Assembly: GCA_910578395.1 (NCBI GenBank)
Contig: CAJTPZ010000003.1
Location: 144,012-208,011 of the forward strand
Direction: 5' to 3'
Origin: an uncultured Muribaculaceae bacterium
GTDB taxonomy: Bacteria > Bacteroidota > Bacteroidia > Bacteroidales > Muribaculaceae
Length of the DNA: 64,000 nucleotides
How positions within the stretch are numbered: the first letter of the stretch is position 1; every line of letters begins with the position of its first letter. The notes beneath the pieces are model-generated. The model worked only from the letters and a program-made list of their open reading frames with translations. It made no database searches and had not been told where the DNA came from. Positions 36,084-45,112 of the stretch are shown here, one piece after another. The translations under genes and the position numbers were made by a program.

Positions 36084-37150
36084 ATTATTCCACTACCATA
36101 ACACAAGTGAGACTCTTTGTCATATAATGTGACAAACTGTCCTGGAGCGACACCTTGTATCTGTTCGGCACTGTCGATTATATATCTGTCTGGATCGTCG
36201 GGCAGCTGCCTTATATGGCCATGAAGAAACGACGGCATGTGACGATTCTTGAATGTTATGTCAATTCCTTCTTCCTGCAATTTTTCGTCCCAGGGATTCC
36301 CTGATATGAAGTGCATTGAAGAAAGTGTGATCTGACGGCTGAATTGCAACGGAGTGTCATAGCCACGGCTGACATATACAATGTTCTGATCAACATTCTT
36401 ATCAATCACAAACCAAGGGCCGCCACCGAGTCTCAGACCTTTTCTCTGCCCGATTGTATGAAACCAGTATCCACGGTGCTTGCCAAGAATTTTTCCAGTC
36501 TCGACCTCTACAATATCTCCTGGAGTGCTTCCAAGATGCTGCTCCAGAAAATCATTGTAATTTATCTTGCCAAGGAAACAGATACCCTGGCTGTCGTGAC
36601 GTAATGCATTGGGAAGTTTCAGACCGGAGGCTATCTCTCTTACATCAGATTTAGGCATGTGCCCGATAGGAAAGATAATATGTTTAAGCTGGTCATAGGT
36701 TATACGTGACAGAAAGTCGGTCTGATCCTTTACCGGATCCAATCCCGTTGCCAACCACTTTTTACCGTCTTTCTCAACCGTTGTAGCATAATGCCCTGTG
36801 GCTGTAAGATCAAATTCATGTCCCCGCATCTGCTCGAAGAATCCGAACTTCACCATGCGGTTGCACATTACATCAGGATTTGGTGTAAGCCCCTTTCTTA
36901 CTTCATCAAGGGTGTAGGCCATCACATTATCCCAATATTGCCGATGCAAGTCTATTTCTTCAAGCGGTAATCCATAACGACGGGCTATGAGACTGCACAT
37001 CTCAAGATCTTCTTCGGCCGAGCAGTCGCCTCCATCTCCGTCCATACCGATACGTATGTAGAACAGGTGAACGTCGTGTCCTTCCTCTACAAGACGGTGC
37101 ACTGCCACAGCACTGTCAACACCACCAGATATGAGTGCGGCAATTCTCAT
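36062..37150 (-). CDS. mnmA: tRNA-specific 2-thiouridylase
   Basis: A 362-residue enzyme adding sulfur to U34 of tRNA-Lys, Glu and Gln. The PP-loop is SGGVDSAVA (8-16). The two catalytic cysteines are C96 in NPDVMCNRMVKF and C191 in SQGICFLG. HTIGQRKGLRLGG is the C-terminal domain signature. A short form of the family is common in Bacteroidetes. The start overlaps the upstream stop (TGATG), and its end overlaps the DUF151 gene, so all three are coupled. Confidence 0.95.
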   Translation of the reverse strand: MRIAALISGGVDSAVAVHRLVEEGHDVHLFYIRIGMDGDGGDCSAEEDLEMCSLIARRYGLPLEEIDLHRQYWDNVMAYTLDEVRKGLTPNPDVMCNRMVKFGFFEQMRGHEFDLTATGHYATTVEKDGKKWLATGLDPVKDQTDFLSRITYDQLKHIIFPIGHMPKSDVREIASGLKLPNALRHDSQGICFLGKINYNDFLEQHLGSTPGDIVEVETGKILGKHRGYWFHTIGQRKGLRLGGGPWFVIDKNVDQNIVYVSRGYDTPLQFSRQITLSSMHFISGNPWDEKLQEEGIDITFKNRHMPSFLHGHIRQLPDDPDRYIIDSAEQIQGVAPGQFVTLYDKESHLCYGSGIIWKGKNA

Positions 37151-38130
37151 CAGCTATTTGCAACGGAAGATTGTGTATCGGAATTTTTCTGTTCAAGCGC
37201 TTTGCGTTTTGCCTCTTCACGAGCCTCTTCAATGCGCTCTTTGTTCTGAAGAACTTTTCTGAATGCAACGAGCAGATTTTCAGCCACCAGACTTTTTGAA
37301 AGTATTTCCTGCTCTTTGTTTGCATAGTAAATTGTGGGCTTGACACGTTGGTCAAAATATTTATTGGCTTCAGGAGAAGCTGCAATAACCCAATTGGCCG
37401 GATATGTGGAGACGCGGTCTTTCCATGTCTGATCCGCTTTACCGGGATAGAGAGAAATTACAGTCATATCACCACGCTCTATAAGCTTATTGAGGCTGTA
37501 ATCCGCCGACAGGCGCACACGTGCCATAAGATTTTCAGGGTCATTGGGGTCATCGAAAATGATGAGAAGATATGATGCTGAAATATCGTTCAGTTTTTTT
37601 GATTCACCATTGACCGTTGTAATATCAATATTGGGAAGTTTATTGCCTACTATGCTCGCACCAATCTGGGAAGCCTGCATCGCATATCGCTCACGCGCCT
37701 CCTTGCTGACATCTTTTGATTTCGCAGCTGCATTTGCAAAGATAAGATATACCGGATCAATCAGATATTCAGCAGAGTCTGAGTATAATGAACTTTCTGC
37801 CATTTCAAAAAGAACCGAAATGTGATCGGGTGCATTTTTCTTGACATCTTTTATGAGCTTTCTGACTGACTGACAAACCACCGTAGTGTCGGCATAAGGC
37901 ATGAATGAAACATAATCATTAAATGCCTCATGCATTTTGGCGCGCGAAGAAAATGCTGATTTAAGATTGCACCGTTCCCAGAAATGCTCTACCAGAAAAG
38001 AAGTTCGCTGGTCAAGAGTTTCAAGGCTTTCAGGCGGTTCAGGATATTGAAAATAACGCTGCGGAGCCTGCGCCCAAGCACAGTATGCGCAAATTAAAGC
38101 AACGAGAGAGAATATTATTTTTTTTCGCAT
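37150..38130 (-). CDS. Exported DUF5106 protein with thioredoxin-like C-terminal region
   Basis: A 326-residue protein with a signal peptide (MRKKIIFSLVALICAYCAWAQ). An N-terminal all-helical DUF5106-like part (RYFQYPEPPESLETLDQRTS, LVEHFWERCNLKSAF) is followed by a thioredoxin-like fold (GNKLPNIDITTVNGESKKL, YLLIIFDDPNDPENLM) that lacks a CxxC pair. The last ~35 residues are a charged helix (RIEEAREEAKRKALEQ). It is probably a periplasmic protein of unknown function. It is the first gene of the mnmA operon and has its own promoter at 38189-38196. Confidence 0.82.
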   Translation of the reverse strand: MRKKIIFSLVALICAYCAWAQAPQRYFQYPEPPESLETLDQRTSFLVEHFWERCNLKSAFSSRAKMHEAFNDYVSFMPYADTTVVCQSVRKLIKDVKKNAPDHISVLFEMAESSLYSDSAEYLIDPVYLIFANAAAKSKDVSKEARERYAMQASQIGASIVGNKLPNIDITTVNGESKKLNDISASYLLIIFDDPNDPENLMARVRLSADYSLNKLIERGDMTVISLYPGKADQTWKDRVSTYPANWVIAASPEANKYFDQRVKPTIYYANKEQEILSKSLVAENLLVAFRKVLQNKERIEEAREEAKRKALEQKNSDTQSSVANS

Positions 38131-38188
38131 TTCAGTTAATCAATGATTGTGACTTCAGTGTTATCAACATGCCAATCGGCACAATATG

Positions 38189-38196
38189 CAAAGATA
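38189..38196 (-). promoter_or_regulatory. -7 element for the DUF5106-mnmA operon
   Basis: TATCTTTG on the minus strand, 58 bases before the DUF5106 start. The region upstream is a run of A on the minus strand with no clear TTG at -33. It is the only good promoter seen for the block running down to aroA, though internal promoters cannot be excluded. Confidence 0.55.
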
Positions 38197-38241
38197 TAAT
38201 TTTTTTTTTGCTTGACTTGCATACAAACAGGATTTTGAGTT

Positions 38242-38272
38242 TTGGACGTTATGTGAAAAAACTGTAATTTTG
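38242..38272 (+). promoter_or_regulatory. Bacteroidetes-type promoter for the SulP gene
   Basis: -33 TTG (38242-38244), a 20-base spacer and -7 TAATTTTG (38265-38272). The leader to the ATG at 38363 is about 85 bases and ends in a 7-codon open frame (38343-38366) that overlaps the SulP start by ATGA. Confidence 0.75.
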
Positions 38273-38362
38273 CGGCTTCAAAATAAATCCAGGGCAACAG
38301 AAAAAGAGTGTTACAAACTTGAGCAATAGTCCTGGTATATAGATGTCTAAAAAAGAGAAGAA

Positions 38363-40066
38363 ATGAATTTTTCAAGCACTTTGGATTTTAAACCTGCATT
38401 GCTTACCGAATTAGGCAGGTACAACATCCATAGGTTTAAGGCCGATCTTATTGCGGGAATTGTAGTCGGAATTGTAGCATTGCCTCTTGCAATTGCATTT
38501 GGAATAGCCTCAGGAGTGAGCCCGACAGTCGGCTTGCTTACAGCCATCATCGGTGGTTTTCTTGTTTCGGCTCTCGGTGGATCGACAGTCCAGATAGGTG
38601 GGCCGACCGGTGCATTTATAGTCATTGTCTATAATATCATACAGACCTTTGGTCTCATGGGACTTGCTGTGGCAACACTGATGGCGGGCATTATTCTGGT
38701 CGCAATGGGTGTATTCAGGCTTGGTACAATCATCAAGTTCATTCCTTATCCGATTGTCGTAGGATTTACAGCAGGTATCGCTTTGACAATTTTTTCGACT
38801 CAGATAAATGATTTTCTTGGGCTTGGTCTGAAAGACGTGCCATCGGAGTTTATTCCCAAATGGCAGCTTTATCTGAGCAGTCTTGATCAAATAGACTGGA
38901 CAACAGCAATCGTAGGGCTTGTGTCGCTTGCAATTGTGATAGGGGCTCCACGCATATCTAAAAAATTGCCCGGAGCCTTGATTTCCATTGTATTGGTCAC
39001 AGCCGGATGCTTTCTGGTATCGATGTTTGTCCCCGGTTTTTCAATTGAGACAATCGGCGAAAGATTCGGAAACATGAGTACCGACATTCCGGAACCTAAG
39101 GGTTTTGACCTGAATATGGCAACAATCAACATGCTTCTCCCGTCGGCATTTACCATTGCCATGCTTGGCGCTATCGAGTCGTTGCTTTCGGCTACAGTTG
39201 CCGACGGTGTTACAGGCTCACGCACCAACAGCAATACAGAACTTATAGGTCAGGGTGTTGCCAACATTGTAGTCCCGTTTTTCGGCGGCATACCTGTAAC
39301 CGGTGCCATAGCCCGCACAATGACCAATATATCCAACGGCGGACGCACTCCTGTCGCCGGTATCATCCATGCTGTTGTGCTGCTGCTCTCGTTTTTGTTT
39401 CTGATGCCTCTAATCAATCTCATCCCCATGGCGTGCCTTGCCGCAGTACTTGTGGTTGTCGCTTATAATATGAGCGGATGGAGAACGGTAGCCCATATTT
39501 TCAAGGCTCCCGGAAGCGACATATCAGTCCTCTTGGTGACAATGTTCCTCACTGTGATTTTCGATCTCACAATTGCAATCGAAATGGGACTGCTCCTTGC
39601 AATGGTTCTTTTCCTAAAACGAGTTACAGGCAACACCCAGATCAAAGTCTATGGTGAGCAACTTGATGTGGCAGAAGGCACAGATCTCCCTTCAGGCGAG
39701 GTGCTTAATGTCGCCGACGGTGTATCGGTATATGAGATTGACGGTCCGTTCTTCTTTGGCGTAGCGACCAAATTCGATGAAATGATGCGTAACACGCTTC
39801 ATGCTAAGCCTAAAGTAAGAATCATACGCATGCGTAAGGTTTCGTTTATTGACGCAACCGGACTCCACAACCTTGAACTGTTGATCTCATCATCAAAGTC
39901 AGAGGGTATAGATGTCGTGCTGTCGGGAGTAAATGAGTCGGTAAGAAACTCTCTCGACCATGATGGCATAAACCGATTGCTGCCTGAAAGCCATATATGT
40001 GACCACATCACAAAGGCCGTGCAACTTGCAAATCAGATTGCAGCCAACAAGACTTCCAAAGATTAA
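38363..40066 (+). CDS. SulP-family anion transporter with STAS domain
   Basis: A 567-residue inner-membrane protein. About 12 hydrophobic segments start with LIAGIVVGIVALPLAIAFGIASG, then GLLTAIIGGFLVSALGGS and QIGGPTGAFIVI, as in SulP/SLC26. The cytoplasmic STAS domain covers about 446-560, with VSFIDATGLHNLELL near 492-506. Substrates in the family are sulfate, bicarbonate or other anions; the one used here is unknown. It has its own promoter and ends 9 bases from the convergent GT4 gene. Confidence 0.93.
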   Translation: MNFSSTLDFKPALLTELGRYNIHRFKADLIAGIVVGIVALPLAIAFGIASGVSPTVGLLTAIIGGFLVSALGGSTVQIGGPTGAFIVIVYNIIQTFGLMGLAVATLMAGIILVAMGVFRLGTIIKFIPYPIVVGFTAGIALTIFSTQINDFLGLGLKDVPSEFIPKWQLYLSSLDQIDWTTAIVGLVSLAIVIGAPRISKKLPGALISIVLVTAGCFLVSMFVPGFSIETIGERFGNMSTDIPEPKGFDLNMATINMLLPSAFTIAMLGAIESLLSATVADGVTGSRTNSNTELIGQGVANIVVPFFGGIPVTGAIARTMTNISNGGRTPVAGIIHAVVLLLSFLFLMPLINLIPMACLAAVLVVVAYNMSGWRTVAHIFKAPGSDISVLLVTMFLTVIFDLTIAIEMGLLLAMVLFLKRVTGNTQIKVYGEQLDVAEGTDLPSGEVLNVADGVSVYEIDGPFFFGVATKFDEMMRNTLHAKPKVRIIRMRKVSFIDATGLHNLELLISSSKSEGIDVVLSGVNESVRNSLDHDGINRLLPESHICDHITKAVQLANQIAANKTSKD

Positions 40067-40075
40067 CCGAAGCAT

Positions 40076-41227
40076 TCAGTCAATCGCTTTCTTGAAAGCA
40101 TTGAGCTGCCACGAAGGAGTCCAAGCTTCAACAGCGTTATAACATTCATTTCTCACGGCATCACGACCAACAGATTTATTCAGGTCGAGTTGCCGTGAGA
40201 TTGCTTTTACAAGATCCTGCTGATCGTTACACCTGAACAATTGCCCAGTGACTCCAGGAATTACCGCTTCGACTTCAGGAGCCTGTGTTGAAAAATCGGA
40301 GTGAGTTATCACAGGTGTTCCAAGCTCCAGAGAATGTATTGCCGTCAGTCCTATATGACCGGGGGAGACACACATGTCTGCATTATAAATCAAAGGAGCT
40401 GTATCGGCAATATCATATTTTGCGCCTAAAAATTTTATATTATCCGATATATTCAGTTCTTCAGCGATTTTATTCAAAGTTTCATAATCAGGACCATCAC
40501 CGACAATCACAGCATTGACTTCATTTCCCGACGCTTTAAGTGCCGCCACTGCATGAACAAGCATACCGATTTTTTTTATGAGCGAAAGCCTGCCAATGTA
40601 AATAAGCGTTGGTAACGCTGCATTCTTAAAGCCATAATAAGAATCAGACATCCTGACTAACGACGCAGACAATGACTGTCTAAGCGAAAGGAACCGATCA
40701 TGATCAAGTGAATTATGTACAACCTTAATCTTTGAAGATCCAATACCTTCCCGCTGTGCAATTTTTTGCGAATGTTCACCATAAAGCAGCAAACCGTCAG
40801 CCATTCCAAAATAAATACGATAAAACAATCGTCTTAATTTTTTTTCGGTTCCATCCCAGCCATGGCTCCACAGAAATATACGTGCGCGTCTCGATTTAGG
40901 CCTGAAGCGGTTGCGAATCATAACAGCCCAAGATCCGAGAAATTTAATTTCACCGGTAATGACTATGGTCCTTGGCTGTTCTTTCCATAATATTCCAGAC
41001 AAGCCCTTTAACCACCATGTATTGATTTTACCTTTTGATATGGGCAAAATCGTAACATTGCGCATAAACGATAACGGACATGATGGAATGTCTGTTTTGT
41101 TTTCTCCGAAAATCCACCGGCACTCCCAATTGTTCTCAATAAGTTTAAATATCGGTTCTCTATAGTGAGGCGGTATATTGAGTACAAGTGTAAGAGGGGA
41201 GCGTGTATTCATGATCAGTGTCTCCAT
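40076..41227 (-). CDS. Family 4 glycosyltransferase (GT-B)
   Basis: A 383-residue protein. The GT-B C-terminal half has LIYIGRLSLIKKIGMLVHAVAAL, VGDGPDYETLNKIAEE, IKFLGAKYD and SLELGTPVITHSDF, followed by EAVIPGVTGQLF, typical of family 4 (with a less usual histidine and serine near the EX7E region). No membrane segment is obvious. It probably builds a capsule, exopolysaccharide or LPS chain, but the donor and acceptor are unknown. The ATG at 41227 overlaps the DMT stop by 13 bases; a second ATG at 41212 is also possible. Confidence 0.87.
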   Translation of the reverse strand: METLIMNTRSPLTLVLNIPPHYREPIFKLIENNWECRWIFGENKTDIPSCPLSFMRNVTILPISKGKINTWWLKGLSGILWKEQPRTIVITGEIKFLGSWAVMIRNRFRPKSRRARIFLWSHGWDGTEKKLRRLFYRIYFGMADGLLLYGEHSQKIAQREGIGSSKIKVVHNSLDHDRFLSLRQSLSASLVRMSDSYYGFKNAALPTLIYIGRLSLIKKIGMLVHAVAALKASGNEVNAVIVGDGPDYETLNKIAEELNISDNIKFLGAKYDIADTAPLIYNADMCVSPGHIGLTAIHSLELGTPVITHSDFSTQAPEVEAVIPGVTGQLFRCNDQQDLVKAISRQLDLNKSVGRDAVRNECYNAVEAWTPSWQLNAFKKAID

Positions 41228-42183
41228 TTAGGGCGCAATGGATGTGCTGAAAGGTAATCACCAAGTATAAGACCTCCAACGATAAAAGCACAACCGAGAT
41301 ATCCCATAAATGTTATTTTTTCACCAAGTATTATCCATGCTGCAATCAATGATACAACCGGAGACATATAGAGAAAATTCGACGCTTTTACAGCTCCAAG
41401 TCGTTTTACGGCTATTGCCCAGAAGAAAAACGCAAGGATAGAAGCTCCGAGTATCAGGAACAGCAGATTACCCCAAACTTCAAATTCAAGCAGAATACTG
41501 AACGAGGCAATATGGGGTTCCGCAGCAAGAAACGGTATTGCCGTTATGATGCCATAGAAAAATGTCTTTCTGGTTATGAAATTGGTAGTATATATAACAT
41601 TCAGGCGACGGAGAATTACCGAATAAACACACCAGCTCAATGCAGATGCGAGCGCAAGCAAATCGCCGATTATGTTATCTGACCAGCTTTGTGCAGCGCC
41701 ACCGTCGTCACCACCTCCATTAAAAATCACAAAACCTACTCCAACAAAAGCTATTATCGATCCAAACCATGTACCCGAGCTTGGTCGCTCGCTTTTGTAC
41801 AGTATACCTACAAGAATTGTCGTAAGCAATGGTGCAAGAGCAGTAATAAGCGCAACAAAAGCTACTTTAGTGTATTCAAGCGCCGTATTTTCAGCAATGA
41901 AATATATCGATCCTGCAAGTAACCCACAAATCGCAAGACGGAGTTCGTCAGCCCATGAATCAGCCCACATTTTGTCATGAGAGAACGCAAGGACAATTAG
42001 ATAGGCAAATATAAAACGTAAAATATATATTTCTACAGAACTCAGACCATTGTCAAGAAGAACTTTTGTAGATACAAAAGAGACGCCCCACGCAGTGACT
42101 GTGAGAGCGGCACCAATGCTAAACAGTATATTGGACCACTTTGAATATCCAGGCCTGTTGTTTGCGTTTAATCTTTGCTGCAT
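41215..42183 (-). CDS. DMT-family transporter (EamA type)
   Basis: A 322-residue protein with ten hydrophobic segments in two EamA repeats (for example SIGAALTVTAWGVSFVSTKVLL, TALAPLLTTILVGILY and FLYMSPVVSLIAAWIILGEKI). It is a putative metabolite exporter or importer of the inner membrane. An ORF start at 42207 is open, but a complete promoter spans 42205-42235, so the ATG at 42183 (MQQRLNANN) is the start. It is likely co-transcribed with the GT4 gene that overlaps its end. Substrate is unknown. Confidence 0.9.
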   Translation of the reverse strand: MQQRLNANNRPGYSKWSNILFSIGAALTVTAWGVSFVSTKVLLDNGLSSVEIYILRFIFAYLIVLAFSHDKMWADSWADELRLAICGLLAGSIYFIAENTALEYTKVAFVALITALAPLLTTILVGILYKSERPSSGTWFGSIIAFVGVGFVIFNGGGDDGGAAQSWSDNIIGDLLALASALSWCVYSVILRRLNVIYTTNFITRKTFFYGIITAIPFLAAEPHIASFSILLEFEVWGNLLFLILGASILAFFFWAIAVKRLGAVKASNFLYMSPVVSLIAAWIILGEKITFMGYLGCAFIVGGLILGDYLSAHPLRPKWRH

Positions 42184-42204
42184 AAGTGAAAATGACTCTA
42201 TGCA

Positions 42205-42235
42205 CAAAGATAACCTTAGTGCTTAAAATAAACAA
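42205..42235 (-). promoter_or_regulatory. Bacteroidetes-type promoter for the DMT-GT4 pair
   Basis: Minus strand -33 TTG (42233-42235), 20-base spacer, -7 TATCTTTG (42205-42212). It forces the DMT start to the ATG at 42183. Confidence 0.75.
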
Positions 42236-42253
42236 ACATGAAAATTAAAAGAA

Positions 42254-42298
42254 TCAGGTCGGTTCCTTCTATATAAGACAGAATAGAAACCGACCTGA
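42254..42298 (-). terminator. Intrinsic terminator after alaS
   Basis: TCAGGTCGGTT (42254-42264) pairs perfectly with AACCGACCTGA (42288-42298), 11 bp, with a 23-base loop. The minus strand continues TTCTTTTAATTTTC. It lies 22 bases past the alaS stop. Confidence 0.8.
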
Positions 42299-42320
42299 AA
42301 GAATAACGTGAAATATTGCT

Positions 42321-44933
42321 TCAGAATGTCGACCGGAGAATCTCGGCTGCTTTTGAAAGCCCTTCGGAATCTTTGCCTCCAGCCTGTGCAAATCCAGGCT
42401 GGCCACCACCGCCGCCTTTGATGGCTTTTGCAGCTTCACGAACGATTGATGCCGCACTGAACCCAGATGCGACCACATCGTCGGTGAGCATGACAGTGAG
42501 AAGCGGTTTATCCTGCAGATCCTTTGTCGCTGCTATAAACACAGTTCCTTCAGGGGAAAGCGAACGTACTCCGAATGCAACATTCTTCACCATGTCAGGA
42601 ACAAAGCGACCTATAAGTTCAACGACCTTTACGCCATTGCGTATAGTGGCTTTCTGCAGTAGGTCACGAGAAATATTGTTGGCTTTCTCTTTAAATGCTT
42701 CTTCGGCTTTTTTGCGGAGGTCTGTATTTTCTTCAATGGCTTTTCTTATGGCCGAAGTAATATCAGGTGCATTATTCAGCATAGCAGATATTTCTTTTGC
42801 AGAATCCACAAGCCGATCAAGCATATTTTCAACAGCTTCACCGGTAATCGCCTCAATACGACGGATACCAGCTGCAATACTGCTTTCAGAAATGATGTGA
42901 ACCATCCCTATGTTTCCGGTATTGTCTACATGTGTACCACCACAGAGTTCTACAGAATCACCATAGCGTATTACACGCACTTCATCACCATATTTTTCGC
43001 CGAACAATGCCATTGCACCTATTTTACGCGCCTCGGCTATAGGCATGTTGCGATGTTCGTCACGCGGGATAGCCATGCGTATCTTTCGGTTGGCCAGATG
43101 TTCGACCTTGCGTATCTCCTCAGTCGTGAGCTTTTGGAAATGTGAAAAATCAAAACGGAGGACATCAGGTGAAACAAAAGAACCTTTCTGTTCGACATGC
43201 GTTCCAAGAACTTCGCGTAGAGCCTCATGAAGAAGATGAGTAGCAGTGTGATTACATGAAGTGGCAAAGCGTGCATTCTCATTAATAGCCGCAATAAATG
43301 TAGCTGCAGGATCTGACGGAAGTTTCTCTGTGAGGTGTACACCTATACCGTTTTCTTTTTTCGTATCAAAAATCTCAATCACTTCCTCATCAGCAATCAA
43401 TGTACCTCGATCACCGACCTGTCCACCCATTTCGGCATAGAAAGGAGTACATGAAAGGATTATCTGATAATAACTGCGGTTTTTATGCTTGATCAATCGA
43501 TAACGAAGAATCTGAGCCTGACATGACGACATATCATATCCTACAAACTCCTGTTCGCCATCGCGCACAACAACCCAGTCACCGGTTTCGACAGCGGCAG
43601 CATTACGGGCACGCTGTTTCTGAGCAGCCATTTCATTATCAAATCCATCGCGGTCCAGAGTCATACCATTTTCCTTTAGGATAAGCTCAGTGAGATCAAG
43701 AGGAAATCCATAGGTGTCATAAAGCGTAAAAGCCTCCTTACCTGTAATGTAGTTACGGTTGGCATCCTTGGCCGATCTGATCGCTCCATCAAGCATGTGT
43801 ATGCCATTTTCAAGAGTGCGGAGGAATGAATCTTCTTCTTCTTTGATGACTTTCATGATGAGTTCGCGCTGAGCGGCAATCTCCGGATATGCATCACCCA
43901 TATTCTGGATCAAGGTATCGACCAGACGATAAATAAATGCATCTTTCTGTCCGAGGAATGTATAGGCATAGCGTACGGCACGACGGAGAATACGTCGGAT
44001 CACATACCCAGCCTTTGCATTGCCCGGCAGCTGTGAGTCTGCAATGGAAAACGCAATCGTACGTACATGATCGGCTACAACACGCATTGCCACATCAACA
44101 TCGGCATTTTCACCATATTTATGGCCCGTGAGCGTTGAAATGGTCGATATCAATGGCGTGAACACATCAGTATCATAGTTGGATGTCTTACCCTGCAAAG
44201 CCATGCATAGACGCTCAAATCCCATTCCCGTATCAATCACCTTTGCAGGAAGTGGCTGCAGAGAGCCATCGGCCATGCGGTTGTATTGCATGAATACGAG
44301 GTTCCAAATTTCAATAACCTGCGGATGGTCATGATTGACCAATGAAGCACCAGATACATTTTGGCGTTCTTCTTCCGAACGGAGATCTATGTGTATTTCA
44401 GAACAAGGACCACAGGGACCGGTATCTCCCATTTCCCAGAAATTGTCGTGCTTGTTGCCATTTATGATGTGTGATTCAGGCAAATGTTCTGCCCAATATC
44501 CGGCAGCTTCATCATCGCGCGACAGCCCTTCTTCAGGAGATCCTTCAAACACAGTGGCATAAAGTCGATCGGAGTCAAGCTTAAGAACACCAACCAGATA
44601 TTCCCATGCCCAATCAATGGCTTCTTTTTTGAAGTAGTCTCCGAATGACCAGTTGCCAAGCATCTCAAACATTGTGTGGTGATACGTATCATGCCCAACT
44701 TCTTCAAGATCGTTGTGCTTGCCACTTACACGCAGACATTTCTGAGAATCGGCTACACGAGACCACTTTGCAGGCTGGTTACCAAGTATTATATCCTTAA
44801 ACTGGTTCATGCCGGCATTGGTAAACATGAGCGTAGGGTCGTCTTTAACGACCATTGGCGCAGAGGGAACGATATGATGCCCCTTGCTTTCGAAGAAATC
44901 TTTAAAAGACTGTCTTATTTCTTTGGCTGTCAT
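42321..44933 (-). CDS. alaS: Alanyl-tRNA synthetase
   Basis: An 870-residue class II synthetase starting MTAKEIRQSFKDFFESKGH, with MFTNAGMNQFKD and RVADSQKCLRVSGKHNDLEEVG (in two parts) as catalytic-core signatures. The editing domain carries HTATHLLHEAL (about 560-570) and ELCGGTHVDNTG (about 657-668), which hold the zinc ligands. The C-terminal C-Ala domain ends with GGGGQPGFAQAGG. The frame is open to a TTG at 45017, but that triplet is the -33 element of the promoter. ATGs at 44945 and 44933 are both possible; 44933 fits the family. It stands alone, divergent from the CDF gene. Confidence 0.97.
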   Translation of the reverse strand: MTAKEIRQSFKDFFESKGHHIVPSAPMVVKDDPTLMFTNAGMNQFKDIILGNQPAKWSRVADSQKCLRVSGKHNDLEEVGHDTYHHTMFEMLGNWSFGDYFKKEAIDWAWEYLVGVLKLDSDRLYATVFEGSPEEGLSRDDEAAGYWAEHLPESHIINGNKHDNFWEMGDTGPCGPCSEIHIDLRSEEERQNVSGASLVNHDHPQVIEIWNLVFMQYNRMADGSLQPLPAKVIDTGMGFERLCMALQGKTSNYDTDVFTPLISTISTLTGHKYGENADVDVAMRVVADHVRTIAFSIADSQLPGNAKAGYVIRRILRRAVRYAYTFLGQKDAFIYRLVDTLIQNMGDAYPEIAAQRELIMKVIKEEEDSFLRTLENGIHMLDGAIRSAKDANRNYITGKEAFTLYDTYGFPLDLTELILKENGMTLDRDGFDNEMAAQKQRARNAAAVETGDWVVVRDGEQEFVGYDMSSCQAQILRYRLIKHKNRSYYQIILSCTPFYAEMGGQVGDRGTLIADEEVIEIFDTKKENGIGVHLTEKLPSDPAATFIAAINENARFATSCNHTATHLLHEALREVLGTHVEQKGSFVSPDVLRFDFSHFQKLTTEEIRKVEHLANRKIRMAIPRDEHRNMPIAEARKIGAMALFGEKYGDEVRVIRYGDSVELCGGTHVDNTGNIGMVHIISESSIAAGIRRIEAITGEAVENMLDRLVDSAKEISAMLNNAPDITSAIRKAIEENTDLRKKAEEAFKEKANNISRDLLQKATIRNGVKVVELIGRFVPDMVKNVAFGVRSLSPEGTVFIAATKDLQDKPLLTVMLTDDVVASGFSAASIVREAAKAIKGGGGGQPGFAQAGGKDSEGLSKAAEILRSTF

Positions 44934-44986
44934 AGCTATTGCCATTTGTTGCAAAGCAGAATTATTGTCCGTTTTTAAATATTTGG

Positions 44987-45017
44987 CAAAGATAGCTTTT
45001 TTGATAATATTTAGCAA
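44987..45017 (-). promoter_or_regulatory. Bacteroidetes-type promoter for alaS
   Basis: Minus strand TTG (45015-45017), 20-base spacer, TATCTTTG (44987-44994). Perfect match to TTG-N20-TAnnTTTG. The leader to 44933 is about 50 bases. Confidence 0.8.
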
Positions 45018-45069
45018 AGCTCAAATATACATGTAATAAAAAACAGTCCCTCTTTTTTAATTAAATATA

Positions 45070-45077
45070 TAATTTTG
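45070..45077 (+). promoter_or_regulatory. -7 element for the CDF transporter
   Basis: TAATTTTG, 35 bases before the ATG at 45113. No TTG at the right distance upstream, so this is a half match. Confidence 0.45.
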
Positions 45078-45112
45078 TAGAAACTATTTTATAATAACAA
45101 GAATTCCCGATT

